DNA from: Streptomyces vietnamensis
Lineage (GTDB): Bacteria > Actinomycetota > Actinomycetes > Streptomycetales > Streptomycetaceae
Length of the DNA stretch: 64,000 bases
Direction of reading: 5' to 3'
Assembly: GCF_000830005.1 (NCBI RefSeq)
Contig: NZ_CP010407.1
Coordinates: forward strand, 7,204,001 to 7,268,000
The notes below the pieces were generated by a model, which was given only the letters and a program-made list of their open reading frames with translations, did no database searches and was not told the origin of the DNA. The position numbers and the translations under genes are program-made. Shown here piece after piece: positions 15,827 to 25,092 of the stretch; within the stretch, counting starts at the first letter, position 1, and each line of letters begins with the position of its first letter.

Positions 15827-17662
15827 ATGACCGCTCCGACCACTGAGAAGGACGCCGTAGCCTGCGCCGAAGAGCCTCCTGATACCGGCGCGCGGCACAA
15901 GCTGACGGCCGTCACCGGACTCGCCGCGCTGTCGCTCGACGCGATGGCGTCGGTGGCGTACGGGCCCGAGGCCATCGTGCTCGTCCTTGCGGCCGCAGGC
16001 GGATACGGACTCGGCTTCACGGTCCCGGTGACCCTGGCCATCGCCGGTCTCCTGGCCGTCCTGGTCGCCTCGTACCGGCAGGTCATCGCCGCCTTCCCGG
16101 ACGGCGGCGGTTCCTACGCCGTGGCCAGGACCCACCTCGGCCGCCGTACCAGCCTGGTGGCCGCCGCGTCCCTGGTCCTGGACTACGTGCTGAACGTGGC
16201 CGTGGCCGTGACGGCCGGTGTCGCCGCCCTCACCTCCGCCTTCCCCGGGCTGTACGGCGACCGACTGTGGATCTGCCTGGCCGTCCTCGTCCTGATCACG
16301 GCGGTGAACCTGCGCGGCATCGTCGACTCGGCCCGCGCCTTCATCGTCCCGACCGCCGTGTTCGTCGGCGCGATCCTGGTCCTGATCGCCGTCGGCCTCT
16401 TCCGCGACGCCCCGGTCTCCACCGAGGCCTCCGTCGGACACGCCTCGGTCCTGGCGGACAACGCCACCACCGTCGGCGCGCTGCTCCTCCTCAGGGCCTT
16501 CGCCTCGGGCTGTTCGGCGCTGACCGGCGTCGAGGCCATCGCCAACGCGGTGCCGTCCTTCCGCGTCCCGGCCGCCCGCCGGGCGATGCGGGCGGAGGTC
16601 GCGCTGGGCGTGCTGCTCGGCGTGATGCTGATCGGTCTGTCCGTACTGATCTCCCGCTTCGGCCTCCAGCCGGTCGAGGGCGTCACCGTCCTCGCCCAGC
16701 TCGCCGACGCCTCCCTCGGCCACAACTGGGCCTTCTACGTCGTCCAGTTCGCGACCATGGTGCTCCTGGCCCTGTCCGCGAACACCTCGTTCGGCGGCCT
16801 GCCGGTCCTGCTGAAACTGCTGGCCCGGGACGACTACGTCCCGCACGTCTTCGGCCTCAAGGCCGACCGCCAGGTCCACCGCCACGGCGTCGTCTGGCTG
16901 GCGGGCGTCTCCGCCCTGCTGCTCGTCTTCTCGGGAGGCGACACCAACACCCTCGTCCCGCTCTTCGCGATCGGCGTCTTCGTCGGCTTCACCATCGCCC
17001 AGACCGGGATGGTCCTGCACTGGCGGGCGACCCGGCAGTGGGCCAAGGCCGCGCTCAACGGCCTCGGCGCGCTGCTCACGGGCGTGTCGGCGGTCGTCGT
17101 CACCGCCGCCAAGTTCCACGACGGGGCCTGGCTGATCGTGATCGCCCTGCCGCTGTTCGTCGCCCTCTTCGAGACCGTCCACCGCGCGTACGGGCGGATC
17201 GACGCGCGCCTCGGCGTCGGGAAGATCCCCGAACCGCCGCGGCGCGCCCGCTCCCTGGTCCTCGTGCCGGTGTCCTCCCTGACCCGCCTCACCAGCGAGG
17301 CCCTGACCGCCGCCGTGTCGCTCGGCGACGAGGTCCGCGCGGTCACCGTCTGCCACCCCGACCCGGAGGACCAGGCCCAGACCGAGGCCCTGGAACGGGA
17401 CTGGGCGCTCTGGAACCCCGGCATCGAGCTCGTACGGCTGCCCTCCGAGCGGCGTTCCCTCGGCCGGCCGATCACGGCATACGTGCGGGACATCGCCGCG
17501 GCCCACCTGGACACCCGGGTCACCGTGCTCGTCCCGGAGGCCGAGCCCGAGCACGTGTGGCAGCGGCTGCTCCAGAACCAGCGGGGTGCGGTCGTCGCCC
17601 ACGCCGTCCGACGCGACACGGACGCCGTGATCTGCCGGCTCAGGTTCCGCCTCTCGGACTGA
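15827..17662 (+). CDS. APC-family amino acid permease with C-terminal cytoplasmic domain
   Basis: 611 aa. About twelve hydrophobic helices run from residue 25 to about 470, with the APC signature region near the N-terminus (LSLDAMASVAYGPEAIV). The last 130 residues form a soluble domain (ARSLVLVPVSSLTRLTSEAL, then VTVCHPDPED, VTVLVPEAEPEH) that looks like a nucleotide-binding universal-stress fold. The group imports amino acids or related cations with protons. GAAGGAG precedes the ATG. It appears to be a single gene; a 6-bp hairpin (GAGGCC/GGCCTC, 17661-17677) covers its stop. Confidence 0.87.
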   Translation: MTAPTTEKDAVACAEEPPDTGARHKLTAVTGLAALSLDAMASVAYGPEAIVLVLAAAGGYGLGFTVPVTLAIAGLLAVLVASYRQVIAAFPDGGGSYAVARTHLGRRTSLVAAASLVLDYVLNVAVAVTAGVAALTSAFPGLYGDRLWICLAVLVLITAVNLRGIVDSARAFIVPTAVFVGAILVLIAVGLFRDAPVSTEASVGHASVLADNATTVGALLLLRAFASGCSALTGVEAIANAVPSFRVPAARRAMRAEVALGVLLGVMLIGLSVLISRFGLQPVEGVTVLAQLADASLGHNWAFYVVQFATMVLLALSANTSFGGLPVLLKLLARDDYVPHVFGLKADRQVHRHGVVWLAGVSALLLVFSGGDTNTLVPLFAIGVFVGFTIAQTGMVLHWRATRQWAKAALNGLGALLTGVSAVVVTAAKFHDGAWLIVIALPLFVALFETVHRAYGRIDARLGVGKIPEPPRRARSLVLVPVSSLTRLTSEALTAAVSLGDEVRAVTVCHPDPEDQAQTEALERDWALWNPGIELVRLPSERRSLGRPITAYVRDIAAAHLDTRVTVLVPEAEPEHVWQRLLQNQRGAVVAHAVRRDTDAVICRLRFRLSD

Positions 17663-17974
17663 GGCCCGGCCGGCCTCGGTTGTCGGCGCGGATCCGGTCC
17701 TTCTTCGCCCGGTACTCGGCGGGAGATGTCCTGGACGAAGCGCTCGGCCATCTCGTCGACTGCGGCGAGGTGACGGGAGAGCGGCCTTCGGCCCGCGCGT
17801 CCGGCGCCGGTCCTCGCTGTCCGGAGGGTCTGCGGGCGCTTGACGCAGTGCGCTGTCGTGCCAGCTCCTGGGCACGGAGAGGAAAGTCGGTCGGTCGGGC
17901 CGGTCTTAGTTTTCGGGTGTGCCGAGCCGCGGAACGCGGACGGCACCGTACCGACTGCTTGGAGAGGACCCCTC
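17663..17974. other. Intergenic region before the stress gene run
   Basis: 312 bases without a supported gene. It likely holds the promoter of the run starting at 17975; an AT-richer patch (TTAGTTTTCGG near 17906) is the best spot for it. I could not fix a sigma-factor consensus. Confidence 0.4.
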
Positions 17975-18637
17975 ATGTTCGACATCACCAAGGTGCAGGC
18001 CGCCCCCAGCGTGGACCTCCTCACGCCCGACAACTCGGTCATGCTCTTCGTGGACCACCAGCCGCAGATGTTCTTCGGCACCGGGAGCGGCGACCGCGCC
18101 GCGATCATCAACAACACCGTGGGTCTCGCCAAGGCGGCGAAGGCGTTCGACGTGCCGGTCGTCCTGACCACCGTCGCCGCCGAGTCGTTCTCCGGGCCCC
18201 TGCTGCCGCAGCTCGCCGAGGTCTTCCCGAAGCACGAGGTCATCGACCGCACGACCATGAACGCCTGGGAGGACGAGGCGCTCGTGGCGGCGGTCAAGGC
18301 GACCGGGCGCAAGAAGATCATCCTGTCGGGCCTGTGGACCGAGGTCTGCCTGGTGCTGCCCGCGCTCTCCGCCCTCGGGCAGGGATACGAGGTGTACGTC
18401 GTCGCCGACGCCTCCGGCGGCGTCACCCCGGCCGCCCACGAGCACGCGCTGCAGCGGATGGTGGCCGCCGGCGCGGTCCCGGTGACCTGGGTGCAGGTCC
18501 TCCTGGAGCTGCAGCGGGACTGGGCGCGCCAGGAGACGTACGCCGACGTCATGGAGATCGTCAAGGCCCACGCGGGCGCGTACGGCCTGGGCGTCGTGTA
18601 CGCGCAGAGCGTCATCGGCGCGCACGCGGCCGGCTGA
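17975..18637 (+). CDS. Isochorismatase-family hydrolase, YcaC-like
   Basis: 220 aa. A cysteine hydrolase fold close to E. coli YcaC: FVDHQPQMFF (Asp27), IDRTTMNAWED (Arg92) and LSGLWTEVCLVLPAL (Cys125), with ADASGGVTPAAHEHAL further on. The three residues match the proposed YcaC triad. The natural substrate of this subgroup is not settled. GGAGAGG lies eight bases before the ATG. It is the first gene of a same-strand run to 26186 that includes Dps and a flavoprotein, which hints at a stress role. Confidence 0.9.
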   Translation: MFDITKVQAAPSVDLLTPDNSVMLFVDHQPQMFFGTGSGDRAAIINNTVGLAKAAKAFDVPVVLTTVAAESFSGPLLPQLAEVFPKHEVIDRTTMNAWEDEALVAAVKATGRKKIILSGLWTEVCLVLPALSALGQGYEVYVVADASGGVTPAAHEHALQRMVAAGAVPVTWVQVLLELQRDWARQETYADVMEIVKAHAGAYGLGVVYAQSVIGAHAAG

Positions 18638-18642
18638 CCTCG

Positions 18643-19143
18643 GTGGACACCGGCATTCTGATCCTGCGTCTGCTGGTGGGACTGCTCGTCGCGGGGCACG
18701 GCGTGCAGAAGGTCAGTTCACACCTGGGCGGCAAGGGACTTCAGGGCGGCACGGAGGAGTTCCGCGCCGACGGCTTCCGGGGCGGTGCCCTCACCGCCCT
18801 GGCGGCGGGCGGCGGCCAGATCGGCTCGGGTCTGCTGCTCGCCGTCGGCTTCCTGACCCCGCTCGCCGCGACCGGGGCCATCGGGGTCATGACGGTCGCG
18901 CTCACGGTGAAACGGCCCCACGGGCTCTGGGTGCAGAACGACGGATACGAGTACCCGCTCGTCCTCATCGGCACCGCCGCCGCCCTCGCCGCCACCGGAC
19001 CCGGCGCCTGGTCCCTCGACGCGGTCCTCGGCCTCACGCCGTACCCGTTGTGGTGGGCCGCGCTCGCGCTCGTGGCCGGTCTCGGCAGCGGGCTGCTCAC
19101 CCGGCTCGTCCTGCACCGGACCGCCGCTCCCGGCGAGCACTGA
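18643..19143 (+). CDS. DoxX-family membrane protein
   Basis: 166 aa with four hydrophobic helices. The N-terminus ILILRLLVGLLVAGHGVQKV and the GLLLAVGFLTPLAA segment are typical of DoxX-type proteins. Members sit in the membrane and in mycobacteria form an oxidoreductase complex that answers oxidative stress. The GTG at 18643 is five bases after the YcaC-like stop, so the two are co-translated. Some 170 bases of repeats separate it from dps. Confidence 0.88.
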   Translation: MDTGILILRLLVGLLVAGHGVQKVSSHLGGKGLQGGTEEFRADGFRGGALTALAAGGGQIGSGLLLAVGFLTPLAATGAIGVMTVALTVKRPHGLWVQNDGYEYPLVLIGTAAALAATGPGAWSLDAVLGLTPYPLWWAALALVAGLGSGLLTRLVLHRTAAPGEH

Positions 19144-19163
19144 GCGCGAGCCGCGCAGACCGG

Positions 19164-19273
19164 GTCCGGCCGCCCGAGCGCCCCTGTCCGGCTGCCCGAG
19201 CGCCCCTGACCGGGCGGTCGAGCACCCCCGACCGGGCGGCCGGGCACCCCTGACCGGGCGGCCGGGCCCTCCC
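19164..19273 (+). repeat. Five tandem 22-bp repeats
   Basis: Units start at 19164, 19186, 19208, 19230 and 19252, consensus GACCGGGCGGCCGGGCACCCCT with GTCCGGCTGCCCGAGC variants in the first two. They lie between doxX and dps and end 40 bases before the dps ATG. A shorter 8-bp repeat (GACCAGTC, 2.7 copies, 19283-19304) follows directly and runs into the dps ribosome site. There are no spacers, so this is not a CRISPR array. Confidence 0.85.
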
Positions 19274-19313
19274 TCTCTTCCCGACCAGTCGACCAGTCGA
19301 CCAGGAGCACTTG

Positions 19314-19892
19314 ATGGACACCACCACACCCACGCGAGGCGGCGGCCAGCCGCTGCTGCACCAGAAGGGCGCCGAGACCCAGGCGTTCGGCACGCTCAAG
19401 CAGCTGCCGATCGGCCTCGGTCACGACACCCGCATGTACGCCTGCCAGCGGCTCAACCGCGTCCTCGCCGACACGCAGATCCTCTACGCCCTCTACAAGA
19501 AGCACCACTGGCTCATGCGCGGGGCGACCTTCTACTCGCTCCACCTGATGCTGGACAAGCACGCGGAGGCCCAGCTGGCCATCGTGGACGCGCTGGCCGA
19601 GCGGGTCCAGAGCCTCGGCGGCGTCGCCGTCGGGGACCCGCGCCACGTCGCGGAGCTGACGGCGATCCCCCGGCCGCCGGACGGTGTCGAGGAGGTGCCC
19701 GTCATGCTGTCGAGGCTCCTCGACGCGCACGAGCGGATCCTGATCGACGCCCGGGACGCCGCCGCCCGGCTTTCGAAGGAGGGCGACGAGGGCAGCACCG
19801 ACCTGCTCGTCTCCGACGTCATCCGTACCGGCGAGGCGCAGGTCTGGTTCCTGGCCGAGCACCTCGTGGACACCCCTCTGGTGCGCGGCTGA
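19314..19892 (+). CDS. Dps-family ferritin-like DNA-protection protein
   Basis: 192 aa. Stores iron and removes peroxide in a 12-subunit shell. The ferroxidase residues of E. coli Dps (H51, H63, D67, D78, E82) all occur here with a constant shift of 14: His65, His77, Asp81, Asp92, Glu96, in KKHHWLMRG, LHLMLDKHAE and VDALAE. AGGAG lies ten bases before the ATG at 19314 (a TTG at 19311 is less likely). The flavoprotein gene begins within its stop codon (TGATG). Confidence 0.93.
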   Translation: MDTTTPTRGGGQPLLHQKGAETQAFGTLKQLPIGLGHDTRMYACQRLNRVLADTQILYALYKKHHWLMRGATFYSLHLMLDKHAEAQLAIVDALAERVQSLGGVAVGDPRHVAELTAIPRPPDGVEEVPVMLSRLLDAHERILIDARDAAARLSKEGDEGSTDLLVSDVIRTGEAQVWFLAEHLVDTPLVRG

Positions 19893-21316
19893 TGGACACG
19901 TACGACGTCGTCGTGGTCGGCGCCGGCCCGGCCGGCGAGGTCGTCGCCGACCGGGTCGTCCGCTCCGGACTGACCGCCGTCGTCGTCGAGGCCGAGGAGG
20001 TCGGCGGCGAGTGCTCCTACCGCGCGTGCGTGCCGAGCAAGGCGCTCCTGCGTCCCGGCGCGGCCCGCGCGGCCGCGCGGTCGGTCGAGGGGGCCCGGCA
20101 GACGGTCACGGCGGCAGTCGACCCGGCGCACGTCCTGGCCCGCCGGGACCGCTTCACCGCTCGCGGCGACGACACCGGTCAGGCCGACTGGCTGCACGGC
20201 GCCGGCATCGCCCTCGTACGGGGGCACGGCCGGCTCGCCGGAGAGCGCCGGGTGGACGTGACCGGGGCCGACGGCACGGTCCGCACCCTGCGGGCCGGGC
20301 TCGCGGTCGTCCTCGGTCCCGGCACGGAACCCGTGTTGCCGCCGGTCGAAGGGCTCGACCGCATCGGCGCGTGGACCAGCCGGCAGGCCACCACCGCCGA
20401 CGCGGTGCCCGAGCGGCTCGTCGTCATCGGCGGGGGAGTGGTGGCCTGCGAGATGGCCACCGCGTGGCGCTCGCTCGGTTCCTCCGTCACCCTGCTCGTC
20501 CGCGACCAGGCCCTCCTCACCGGCTGGGAGCCGTGTGCCGGAGAAGAGGTCACCCGTGGTCTGACCGGCTCGGGCGTCACGATCCGCTTCGGGGTCTCGG
20601 CCACCCGGGTCGCCCGTGACGCGACCACCCGTACCGTGACCGTGGAGACCGACGACGGCGCCACCCTCGCCTGTGACGAGGTGCTCGCCGCCGTCGGCAG
20701 GCGCCCGCGCACCGCAGGTCTCGGCCTGGAGACCGTCGGACTGGCGGCCGGAGACCGGCTTCCCGTCGACGACACCTGCCGGGTCACCGCCCTCGACGGC
20801 GACTGGCTCTACGCCGTCGGCGACGTGAACCACCGTGCGCCGTTGACCCACATGGCCAAGTACCAGGCCCGTGCCTGCGCGGCGGCGATCGCCGAGCGCG
20901 CCGCCGGCCGCCCTGCCGTCACCGGAGGCCTGCAGGCGTGGAGCGCGGAGGCCGACCGTTTCGCCGTCCCGCAGGCCGTCTTCACGCATCCCGAGGTCGC
21001 GAGCGTCGGTCTCACCGAACGCTCCGCACGCGAGGCGGGCATCGCGGTACGGGCGGTGGAGTACCGCATCGACGACGTCGCGGGAGCCGCGCTGCACGCG
21101 GACGGTTATCGCGGTCACGCCAAGCTCGTCGTCGACGAGACGCGGGGAGTCGTCGTCGGCTGCACGCTGACCGGCCCGATGGCGACCGAACTCATCCACA
21201 CGGCCACCGTCGCCATCGTGGGTGAAGTCCCACTGGAACGCCTGTGGCACGCCGTACCCGCCTTTCCCACGGTCAGCGAGATCTGGCTGCGCCTCCTCGA
21301 GGCGTACGGCCTCTGA
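19892..21316 (+). CDS. FAD-dependent pyridine nucleotide-disulfide oxidoreductase
   Basis: 474 aa, dihydrolipoamide dehydrogenase/mercuric reductase family. FAD motif VVVGAGPAGEVVA (7-19), redox pair Cys41/Cys46 in GGECSYRACVPSK, NAD(P) motif VVIGGGVVACEMA, second FAD motif LYAVGDVNHRAPLTHMAKYQ, and a C-terminal dimer domain with FTHPEVASVGLTE. The usual HxHPTxSE near the end is HAVPAFPTVSE, so it is not a standard LpdA. The ATG overlaps the dps stop by one base. It may reduce quinones or small disulfides during stress; the substrate is unknown. Confidence 0.88.
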   Translation: MDTYDVVVVGAGPAGEVVADRVVRSGLTAVVVEAEEVGGECSYRACVPSKALLRPGAARAAARSVEGARQTVTAAVDPAHVLARRDRFTARGDDTGQADWLHGAGIALVRGHGRLAGERRVDVTGADGTVRTLRAGLAVVLGPGTEPVLPPVEGLDRIGAWTSRQATTADAVPERLVVIGGGVVACEMATAWRSLGSSVTLLVRDQALLTGWEPCAGEEVTRGLTGSGVTIRFGVSATRVARDATTRTVTVETDDGATLACDEVLAAVGRRPRTAGLGLETVGLAAGDRLPVDDTCRVTALDGDWLYAVGDVNHRAPLTHMAKYQARACAAAIAERAAGRPAVTGGLQAWSAEADRFAVPQAVFTHPEVASVGLTERSAREAGIAVRAVEYRIDDVAGAALHADGYRGHAKLVVDETRGVVVGCTLTGPMATELIHTATVAIVGEVPLERLWHAVPAFPTVSEIWLRLLEAYGL

Positions 21317-21430
21317 GGTCACCGCCGCACGCCGTGCCCGTCTCCCGCCCGGCCGTGGCCACCGACGTGATCCTCGACGCCGCGCGCGCCACCCGCTGAG
21401 CCTCCGCACGTCCTACCAAGGAGAACCCCC

Positions 21431-22384
21431 ATGTCGAACACACCGACCCTCGAACCCGCCGCCCGGGCCTTCGCCGAGGCCACCGCCCAGCCGCCGTTCC
21501 TCCACCAGATCCCGGTCGCAGACGGCCGCAAGGCCGTGGACGACGTCCAGAACGGCGAAGGCGTCCCCCTGCCCGCCGTCGACGAGGAGTGGGTCACCGT
21601 CCACGGCGGCCCGACCGGCGACGTCCGTGCCCGGATCGTCCGCCCGCTCGGCGCCACCGGTCTCCTCCCCGTCGTCCTCTACATCCACGGCGCCGGCTGG
21701 GTCTTCGGCAACGCCCACACCCACGACCGGCTCGTCCGCGAACTCGCCGTCGGCACGGGGGCGGCCGTACTCTTCCCCGAGTACGACCTCTCGCCCGAGG
21801 CCCGCTACCCCGTCGCCGTCGAGCAGAACTACACCGTCGCCCAGTGGGTCGCCCGCGAGGGACACCACAAGGACCTCGACGGCACCCGGATCGCCGTCGC
21901 GGGCGACTCCGTCGGCGGGAACATGACCGCCGCCCTCACCCTCATGGCCAAGCAGCGCGGCGACGTCCGCCTGACCCACCAGGTCCTCTTCTACCCGGTC
22001 ACCGACGCGAGCTTCGACACCGACTCGTACCACGCCTTCGCCGAGGGCTACTTCCTGCGCCGCGATGCCATGAAGTGGTTCTGGGACCAGTACACGACCG
22101 AGGAGGCCGAGCGCGCGCAGATCACCGCCTCGCCGCTGCGCGCCACCACCGAGCAGCTCACCGGCCTGCCCCCGGCCCTGGTCATCACCGCCGAGGCCGA
22201 CGTGCTGCGCGACGAGGGCGAGGCGTACGCGGCGAAGCTCCGCGCCGCCGGCGTCCCCGTCACCGCCCTGCGCGTCCAGGGAGCCATCCACGACTTCGTG
22301 ATGCTGAACGCGCTGCGCGAGACGCAGGCCGCCGAACTCGCCATCGGTCTCGCCACCGACACCCTCCGCAAGGCCCTCGCATGA
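21431..22384 (+). CDS. HSL-family alpha/beta hydrolase (esterase), copy 1
   Basis: 317 aa. Hormone-sensitive-lipase type esterase. Oxyanion motif HGAGW (86-90), nucleophile Ser160 in GDSVGGN, acid Asp257 in AEADVLRDE and base His287 in IHDF. It shares the TASPLRA-LTGLPPALV block with the copies at 28613 and 32991. AAGGAG lies ten bases before the ATG. Its stop overlaps the amidohydrolase start (ATGA), so the two enzymes are made together and may act in sequence on one ester or amide compound. Confidence 0.92.
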   Translation: MSNTPTLEPAARAFAEATAQPPFLHQIPVADGRKAVDDVQNGEGVPLPAVDEEWVTVHGGPTGDVRARIVRPLGATGLLPVVLYIHGAGWVFGNAHTHDRLVRELAVGTGAAVLFPEYDLSPEARYPVAVEQNYTVAQWVAREGHHKDLDGTRIAVAGDSVGGNMTAALTLMAKQRGDVRLTHQVLFYPVTDASFDTDSYHAFAEGYFLRRDAMKWFWDQYTTEEAERAQITASPLRATTEQLTGLPPALVITAEADVLRDEGEAYAAKLRAAGVPVTALRVQGAIHDFVMLNALRETQAAELAIGLATDTLRKALA

Positions 22385-24273
22385 CCGGGCCGTCGACGAG
22401 CATGCCCGTGGCGGGCCTCGTTCCCGCCCCGCGGCAGGAATCCGTACCGGCCGACCTCCTCGTCCGCAACGCCAAGGTGTTCACCGGAGACCCCGCCCGC
22501 CCCGAGGCCCGCGCCGTCGCGATCCGCGACGGCCGGGTCGCCGCCCTCGGCGACGACCACGACCTCGCCCACCTCGTCGGCCCGGGGACGAAGGTCGTAG
22601 ACGCCCTCGGCCGCCGGGTGGTCCCCGGCCTGAACGACTCGCACCTGCACGTCATCAGGGGCGGCCTGAACTACGTCCTGGAGCTGCGCTGGGACGGCGT
22701 CCGCAGCCTGCGCCACGCGCTGGCCATGCTGCGCGACCAGGCCGGCCGCACCCCCAAGGGGCAGTGGATCCGCGTCGTCGGCGGCTGGACCGCCGAGCAG
22801 TTCGCCGAGCGCCGGATGCCGACCGTCGCCGAGCTGAACGCCGCCGCACCCGACACCCCCGTCTTCGTCCTGCACCTCTACCAGTCGGCGCTGATGAACC
22901 GGGCCGCCGTCAAGGCCGCCGGATTCACCCGCGACACCCCCGATCCGCGCGGCGGCCAGATCGTCAGGGGCCGGGACGGCGAACCCAACGGGGTGCTCCT
23001 CGCCGCCCCGGGCGCGCTCATCCTGTACTCGACCCTGGCCAAGGCGCCGGCCCTCGACGAGGCCGACAAGCGGACGTCGACGCGGCACTTCCTGCGCGAA
23101 CTGAACCGCTTCGGGCTGACCTCGGCGGTCGACGCCGCGGGCGGGTTCCAGAACTTCCCCGACAACTACGCCACGGTCGCCGACCTCGCCCGGTCGGGCG
23201 AGCTGTCCCTGCGGATCGCCTACCACCTCTTCCCGCAGACGGCCGGGCAGGAGCTCGCCGATCTGAAGCGCTGGACCGAGATGGTGAAGCCCGGGGACGG
23301 GGACGAGTGGCTCCGGCTGAACGGCGCGGGCGAGAACCTGACCTGGGCCGCCGCCGACTTCGAGAACTTCTCCGAACCCCGTCCCGAACTCGGCGGGTAC
23401 GAGCCCGAGTTCGAACAGGCCGTCCGGCTCCTGATGGAGAACGGCTGGGGCTTCCGGCTCCACGCCACGTACGACGAGACGATCCGCCGCGACCTCGCCG
23501 TCTTCGAGAAGCTCGCGGCGGAAGGCCTCTTCCCCGGTGGCAACCGCTGGCTCTTCGACCACGCGGAGACCGTCTCGGCCGACAGCCTGGACCGGATCGC
23601 CGCCCTCGGCGGCGCCCTGTCCGTCCAGAACCGCATGTCCTTCCAGGGCACCGCCTTCCGCGACCGCTACGGCGCCGAGGCAGCCGCCCACGCCCCGCCG
23701 GTCCGCGCCATGCTCGACCGGGGCCTGACCGTCGCCGCCGGAACCGACGCCACCCGCGTCTCCTCGTACAACCCCTGGGTCGCACTCCACTGGCTGGTGA
23801 CCGGCAGGACCGTCGGCGGCACCGCGCTCTCCCCGGCCGGGAACCTGATCGACCGGGAGGCCGCCCTCGACCTCTACACCCGTGGGGGAGCCCGGCTCAC
23901 CGGCGAACAGGACGTCAAGGGAAGCCTGCGGGAAGGCTGGTACGGCGACCTCGCGATCCTGTCCGACGACTTCCTGACCGTGCCCGAGGACGTCATCCCC
24001 GACATCGAGTCCGTGCTCACGGTCGTCGGCGGCCGGATCGTCTACGCGAGCGCGGAGTACGAGGGACTCGACGAGGCCGTTCCGCCGATCAGCCCGGAGT
24101 GGAGCCCGGTGGCCCACTTCGGCGGATACCAGTCGGGTCAGGGGGGCGCCCGCCAGGCGTCGCTCGTGGCCGAGGCCGTCGCCGAGTCCGAGCAGCACCG
24201 CCGGTGGCGCGTCGGGCGCGGCACCGTTCCCGACACGCGGCCGTCGTTCGTCGACCCCTGCTTCGAGCACTGA
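22381..24273 (+). CDS. Amidohydrolase, YtcJ-like
   Basis: 630 aa. Metal-dependent hydrolase of the TIM-barrel amidohydrolase superfamily. N-terminal beta-sandwich start DLLVRNAKVFTGD, metal motif NDSHLHV near residue 85, later metal positions in FRLHATYDE and LFDHAE, and the last Asp in AAGTDATRV. The C-terminus returns to the sandwich (GSLREGWYGDLAILSDD, VVGGRIVYA). It hydrolyses an N-acyl or cyclic amide, unknown here. Coupled to the esterase by an ATGA overlap. Confidence 0.9.
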   Translation: MTGPSTSMPVAGLVPAPRQESVPADLLVRNAKVFTGDPARPEARAVAIRDGRVAALGDDHDLAHLVGPGTKVVDALGRRVVPGLNDSHLHVIRGGLNYVLELRWDGVRSLRHALAMLRDQAGRTPKGQWIRVVGGWTAEQFAERRMPTVAELNAAAPDTPVFVLHLYQSALMNRAAVKAAGFTRDTPDPRGGQIVRGRDGEPNGVLLAAPGALILYSTLAKAPALDEADKRTSTRHFLRELNRFGLTSAVDAAGGFQNFPDNYATVADLARSGELSLRIAYHLFPQTAGQELADLKRWTEMVKPGDGDEWLRLNGAGENLTWAAADFENFSEPRPELGGYEPEFEQAVRLLMENGWGFRLHATYDETIRRDLAVFEKLAAEGLFPGGNRWLFDHAETVSADSLDRIAALGGALSVQNRMSFQGTAFRDRYGAEAAAHAPPVRAMLDRGLTVAAGTDATRVSSYNPWVALHWLVTGRTVGGTALSPAGNLIDREAALDLYTRGGARLTGEQDVKGSLREGWYGDLAILSDDFLTVPEDVIPDIESVLTVVGGRIVYASAEYEGLDEAVPPISPEWSPVAHFGGYQSGQGGARQASLVAEAVAESEQHRRWRVGRGTVPDTRPSFVDPCFEH

Positions 24274-24287
24274 GAGAGATCCACACG

Positions 24288-25022
24288 ATGAGCACAGCCT
24301 CCCCCGCCGCCGACGGCGGCGCCCAGGCCACCCCGCCGGACGCGCCCCAGGGGCGCCGCTTCGAACCGGACCTCCGGTCGATGACCCGGATCACCCTGCG
24401 CCCCATCGCCTCGCCCATGCCGCTCGGCTTCTTCACGATAGCCATCGCCTCCGTGATGACGGGCTGCCTGCAGCTCGGGCTCTTCGACGAGGCGGCCCGT
24501 GGCGCCGTCGCCCTCACGGTGCTGCCGGCCTTCGCCCTCCAACTCCTGGTGAGCGTCCTGGCCTTTGGCGCCCGTGACGTGATCGCGGCGACGCTGATGG
24601 CGGTGTTCGCCGGCAGCTGGCTGCCCTACTCGCTCATCATGCTCAGCGGCGCGGCCGACGGCCTTCAGGTCCTCGGCGTGTTCAACCTGGCACTCCTCTG
24701 CTTCGGGGCGCTGATGACCGCCGTGACCCGGCCCAAGCGTGCGCTGTGGTTCGTGCTGGTGGTATCCCTGCCCCGCTGGGCGGCCACCGGCCTCGGGGGC
24801 ATCACCGGCGCCGAATGGCTGACGCGCACGTCCGGTGCGCTCGGCCTCGTGGTGGCGCTCGTCGCGATGTACACGGCGTTCGCCCTGATGCTGGAGGACA
24901 TGCGCAGCGAGGAGGTCCTGCCGATCGGCCGCAGCGGCCCCGCCCACCACGCCGTCGAAGGCGACCTGACCGTCCAGCTCCGCAACCTGGAACGCCAGGC
25001 GGGCGTGCGCCGCACGCTCTGA
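24288..25022 (+). CDS. GPR1/FUN34/YaaH-like membrane protein
   Basis: 244 aa with six predicted membrane helices between residues 45 and 205. The segment ASPMPLGFFTIAIASVMTG resembles the conserved NPAPLGL region of acetate/succinate channels of this family. A hydrophilic tail of 40 residues follows. It starts 14 bases after the amidohydrolase stop. It may move a small carboxylate or amide released by the two upstream hydrolases; this is inference from order. Confidence 0.7.
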   Translation: MSTASPAADGGAQATPPDAPQGRRFEPDLRSMTRITLRPIASPMPLGFFTIAIASVMTGCLQLGLFDEAARGAVALTVLPAFALQLLVSVLAFGARDVIAATLMAVFAGSWLPYSLIMLSGAADGLQVLGVFNLALLCFGALMTAVTRPKRALWFVLVVSLPRWAATGLGGITGAEWLTRTSGALGLVVALVAMYTAFALMLEDMRSEEVLPIGRSGPAHHAVEGDLTVQLRNLERQAGVRRTL

Positions 25023-25092
25023 CCCGCCCCACCGACCCCGCCGACCCCGCCGCCCCCCGACCCGGTCGCACCACGACCACACAGGAGCACCC

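Noticed and set aside
16267..19143. Long plus-strand frame of about 958 codons
   Set aside because: It is a frame shadow of the APC permease and the YcaC-like gene; only the DoxX part from 18643 is real.
19164..19304. Possible CRISPR array
   Set aside because: Units abut with no spacers and there are no cas genes.
24288..25022. Possible anti-sigma or sensor role for the six-helix protein
   Set aside because: No cytoplasmic signalling domain; the PMPLGFF segment fits YaaH-like channels better.
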